Source of the DNA: Hydnum rufescens UP504
Lineage: Eukaryota; Basidiomycota; Agaricomycetes; Cantharellales; Hydnaceae
Length of the DNA: 20,992 bases
Reading direction: 5' to 3'
Assembly (NCBI GenBank): GCA_014904985.1
Contig: MU129256.1
Coordinates: forward strand, 21,748 to 42,739
The translations under genes and the position numbers were made by a program. Of this stretch, positions 20,500 to 20,992 are shown one piece after another (within the stretch, counting starts at the first letter, position 1; each line of letters opens with the position of its first letter). A model generated the notes under the pieces. It saw only the letters and a list, made by a program, of their open reading frames with translations. It did not search any database and was not told the DNA's origin.

Positions 20500-20992
20500 G
20501 CATGGGCTGACCATTATGTGGCTGGCAGTCAATGGATGCATGAGCAGTTGGCCTTTGTGGCCACCATGAGGTTCACCAAGCATGCAGATGTCTGGTGGTG
20601 AAGCCTGCCTAACACTACAAAAATTCAAGCCAGCCAGGATTGGAACACCCTAAAGTTTGTCATGAGGACCTGTTTACTGGGCACCCATTGGTATGACAAA
20701 CAGGTCACTATTTATGATGAGCTGCATTTCTGTAATTGAGGACATGAGAAGGAGACCCACTGAAGGGCTGACCCAGAAGGTGAGGGCCTGTCAAGTGTTG
20801 CATCCACCACCTGAGGTTCCCGATGCCGCCTTTGACTCTCTCAAAGTAGGGACCATCATGGAGCATGCCCCCCCCTCCTGGAGAGTGTATGTTGATGTGG
20901 ATCTTTGTCACAATATGGATGCCTTATTCACAAGGGTCAAGGACCAAGAAGATGCCCTCCTGGCTATATCCAACCTGTCCAGTACATGACGG
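20500..20992 (+). pseudogene. Gag-like fragment of an LTR retrotransposon (probably Ty3/gypsy), partial
   Basis: The frame from 20500 reads ADHYVAGSQWMHEQLAF, then RFTKHADVWW, a TGA at 20599-20601, SLPNTTKIQASQDWNTLKF, GTHWYDKQVTIYDELHF and a second stop, then shifts frame near 20750 and continues to 20989 (VRACQVLHPPPEVPD, GTIMEHAPPSWRVYVDVD, LFTRVKDQEDALLA). The pattern of an Ala-x-x-Trp-Trp block, a Trp-x-x-Leu-Lys block about 20 residues on, a Tyr-x-Glu-Leu-x-Phe segment and a helix with PPSW resembles the gag region of fungal Ty3/gypsy elements. A role in particle assembly would follow from the family. No zinc knuckle or pol is visible because the window ends. Two stops and a frameshift make it defective. 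Confidence 0.5.

Noticed and set aside
1..20992. CRISPR array or bacterial defence system
   Set aside because: The tandem repeats lack unique spacers, and introns and gene families are eukaryotic (fungal).

Overview
The window looks like a transposon-rich, gene-poor stretch of a basidiomycete (Agaricomycete-type) genome. Reasons: a KDZ-family (Kyakuja-Dileera-Zisupton) transposase with a CxC2-type cysteine cluster, short GT-AG introns of about 40-110 nt with CTAAC/CTAAT branch sites, degraded copies of large lineage-expanded fungal ORFs, a gag-like fragment and many minisatellites. I see no rRNA, tRNA, CRISPR array or bacterial-type operon.

Layout. 1-3733: no gene I can support. 3734-7090 (+): a broken multi-exon gene (family A) with an Arg/Ser-rich tail. 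7100-10260: a block of repeats, namely a CATG-centred 21/42-bp array, three tandem exon-intron-like modules that each carry two long hairpins, a second 21-bp array and an AT-rich block. 10265-13216 (-): a nearly complete but dead KDZ transposase whose eight-exon structure can be followed. 13235-13439: a small MITE-like element with a TA duplication. 13954-14397 (-): a three-exon ribosomal protein eL36-like gene, full length but diverged. 15144-15873 (-): an unrecognised three-exon frame without stops. 16700-20014 (+): a second large degraded gene (family B) with a nearly perfect 30-bp repeat array inside. 20151-20250: a 13-bp array. 20500-20992 (+): a gag-like fragment running off the window.

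The unifying theme is mutational decay at CpG. The left third keeps ordinary CpG content; to the right of about 7.1 kb CpG is almost absent. Most damaging changes in the recognisable genes there (Arg to His/Cys/Gln/Trp, CGA to TGA, Asp to Asn, Glu to Lys) are those expected from C-to-T change at CpG. The genes do not appear to cooperate in a pathway; they look like a nest of elements, one host-gene copy and expanding tandem repeats. The most unusual structure is the triplicated two-hairpin module at 8921-9744, where arm sequences differ between copies yet stay self-complementary.
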